NCBI GenBank assembly: GCA_031271075.1
Contig: JAISWN010000248.1
Coordinates: 1 to 12,073 of the forward strand
Direction: 5' to 3'
Origin: Treponema sp.
GTDB lineage: Bacteria; Spirochaetota; Spirochaetia; Treponematales; Breznakiellaceae
DNA: 12,073 nt
Of this stretch, positions 11,463-12,073 are shown piece after piece. The notes under the pieces were generated by a model. It did not search any database, was not told the DNA's origin, and was given only the letters and a program-made list of their open reading frames with translations. Each line of letters starts with the position of its first letter. Positions within the stretch are counted from its first letter, which is position 1. Position numbers and translations under genes: made by a program.

Positions 11463-12073
11463 ATGGGAAACAAACTGCTCTCTCCCCTGGCGGACGATGT
11501 CTTTAAGGGCATCTTTGCCGACCAGCGCAATATCGACAATTTGGCGGACTTCCTCATGCCCATTGCCAGACTCCCCGCCGAAGAATACAGCCGCCTTACC
11601 ATCGTTGACCCCTACCTCAGACGCCTGTTCAAAAAGGACAAACAGGGGATCCTGGATGTAAAGGTACTTACCAAATCCGGGAAAGTCATCAACGTGGAGG
11701 TACAGGTCTGCCGCTTCGCCGCTATCCGGAAACGGATACTCTACTACCTGGCAAGGCTGATAGGGGAACAGCTCCGCCGGGGCGACAAGTATGAGCGGAT
11801 ACAGCAGACCATCGTGGTGATCATCTGCGATCACCTCATCCCCGGCGAACCGGGACAAGCGGAGGAACCGGGGTATCTTTCCGGCATGGTCTCCGGAGAC
11901 GGGAGGCCCGGCGGGAAGGAACGGTACCTCAACAGTTTTTCGATAAGGAACGATGAGGACGGGGAAACCTTTACGGAACTGGTAAAAATAATTACGATAG
12001 AGTTACCGAAGGTACCGCGGAAGAGGGACGGGAACGCGGCGTGGCCGTGGGCGCGTTTTTTTACCTGCGAGGA
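11463..12073 (+). CDS. Rpn-family PD-(D/E)XK nuclease / putative transposase, 3' end outside window
   Basis: From ATG 11463, preceded by GGAGG (11453-11457) with a 5-base spacer, the frame stays open to the window edge (203 residues seen, roughly two thirds of the usual 280-320). The N-terminus LSPLADDVFKGIFAD, the nuclease core GILDVKVLT...VEVQV (D65, E79, Q81) and the later ITIELPKVP and AAWPWARFF motifs identify the recombination-promoting nuclease (Rpn/YhgA-like, also called PD-(D/E)XK nuclease family transposase) group. Family members cut DNA and promote RecA-independent recombination; copies are often numerous in termite-gut treponemes. A Gly/Pro/Glu-rich stretch at 127-152 looks like an insertion relative to the family as I remember it. 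No terminal inverted repeats or target duplications are seen near the start, so it is not shown to be part of an IS. It is divergent from adhE. Confidence 0.85.
   Translation, partial: MGNKLLSPLADDVFKGIFADQRNIDNLADFLMPIARLPAEEYSRLTIVDPYLRRLFKKDKQGILDVKVLTKSGKVINVEVQVCRFAAIRKRILYYLARLIGEQLRRGDKYERIQQTIVVIICDHLIPGEPGQAEEPGYLSGMVSGDGRPGGKERYLNSFSIRNDEDGETFTELVKIITIELPKVPRKRDGNAAWPWARFFTCE

Noticed and set aside
11367..11858. 163-codon minus-strand open frame across the start of the Rpn gene and the adhE promoter region
   Set aside because: It runs antisense to the Rpn nuclease, whose motifs and ribosome binding site are clear; no motifs are seen in this frame.
11221..12073. Complete insertion sequence around the Rpn-type gene
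   Set aside because: No terminal inverted repeat or target duplication is seen on the visible side, and the right end is outside the window.

Overview
The window looks like the chromosome of an anaerobic, saccharolytic, hydrogen-metabolising bacterium. My best guess is a spirochaete of the termite-gut Treponema type: the sequence is moderately GC-rich, an Rpn-type (PD-(D/E)XK) nuclease/putative transposase is present, and several [FeFe]-hydrogenase genes are clustered, including a PAS-containing putative H2 sensor. Clostridia carry very similar hydrogenase/phosphatase modules, so the taxonomic call is an inference.

Layout. Positions 1-180 hold the 3' end of a family 4 glycosidase gene on the plus strand. 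A convergent gap of about 157 bp with nested inverted repeats follows. From 338 to 11220 eight genes lie on the minus strand. In transcription order they are: bifunctional aldehyde/alcohol dehydrogenase adhE; a small APH-fold kinase; a PAS-containing sensory [FeFe]-hydrogenase; a SpoIIE/PP2C-type phosphatase; a NuoE-like [2Fe-2S] subunit; a NuoF-like flavin subunit; a catalytic [FeFe]-hydrogenase; and a small thioredoxin-fold [2Fe-2S] protein. Four junctions overlap by 4 or 8 bases, two have gaps of 21 and 30 bp, and one has a 136-bp gap (kinase to sensor). A divergent 242-bp regulatory region separates adhE from the plus-strand Rpn gene, which runs off the right edge.

How the genes fit together. 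The NuoE/NuoF/hydrogenase trio has the make-up of a trimeric, probably electron-bifurcating HydABC/Hnd hydrogenase that reoxidises NAD(P)H and reduced ferredoxin to H2. AdhE reoxidises NADH by making ethanol from acetyl-CoA. These are the two alternative electron sinks of a fermenter, and which one pays depends on H2 partial pressure. The sensory hydrogenase has all H-cluster motifs but ends in PAS plus coiled coil with no kinase. It overlaps the phosphatase gene by 4 bp, so the phosphatase is the likely output. The cluster therefore reads as a self-contained 'sense H2, then choose H2 or ethanol' locus. The kinase fused translationally to adhE is its least understood member.

The adhE leader has a textbook sigma-70-type promoter (TTGACA, 17 bp, TATATT) and a 9-bp inverted repeat that overlaps a second, mutually exclusive 6-bp stem. 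This is a good candidate for an operator or RNA-level control. I saw no rRNA, tRNA, CRISPR array, complete IS element or origin.
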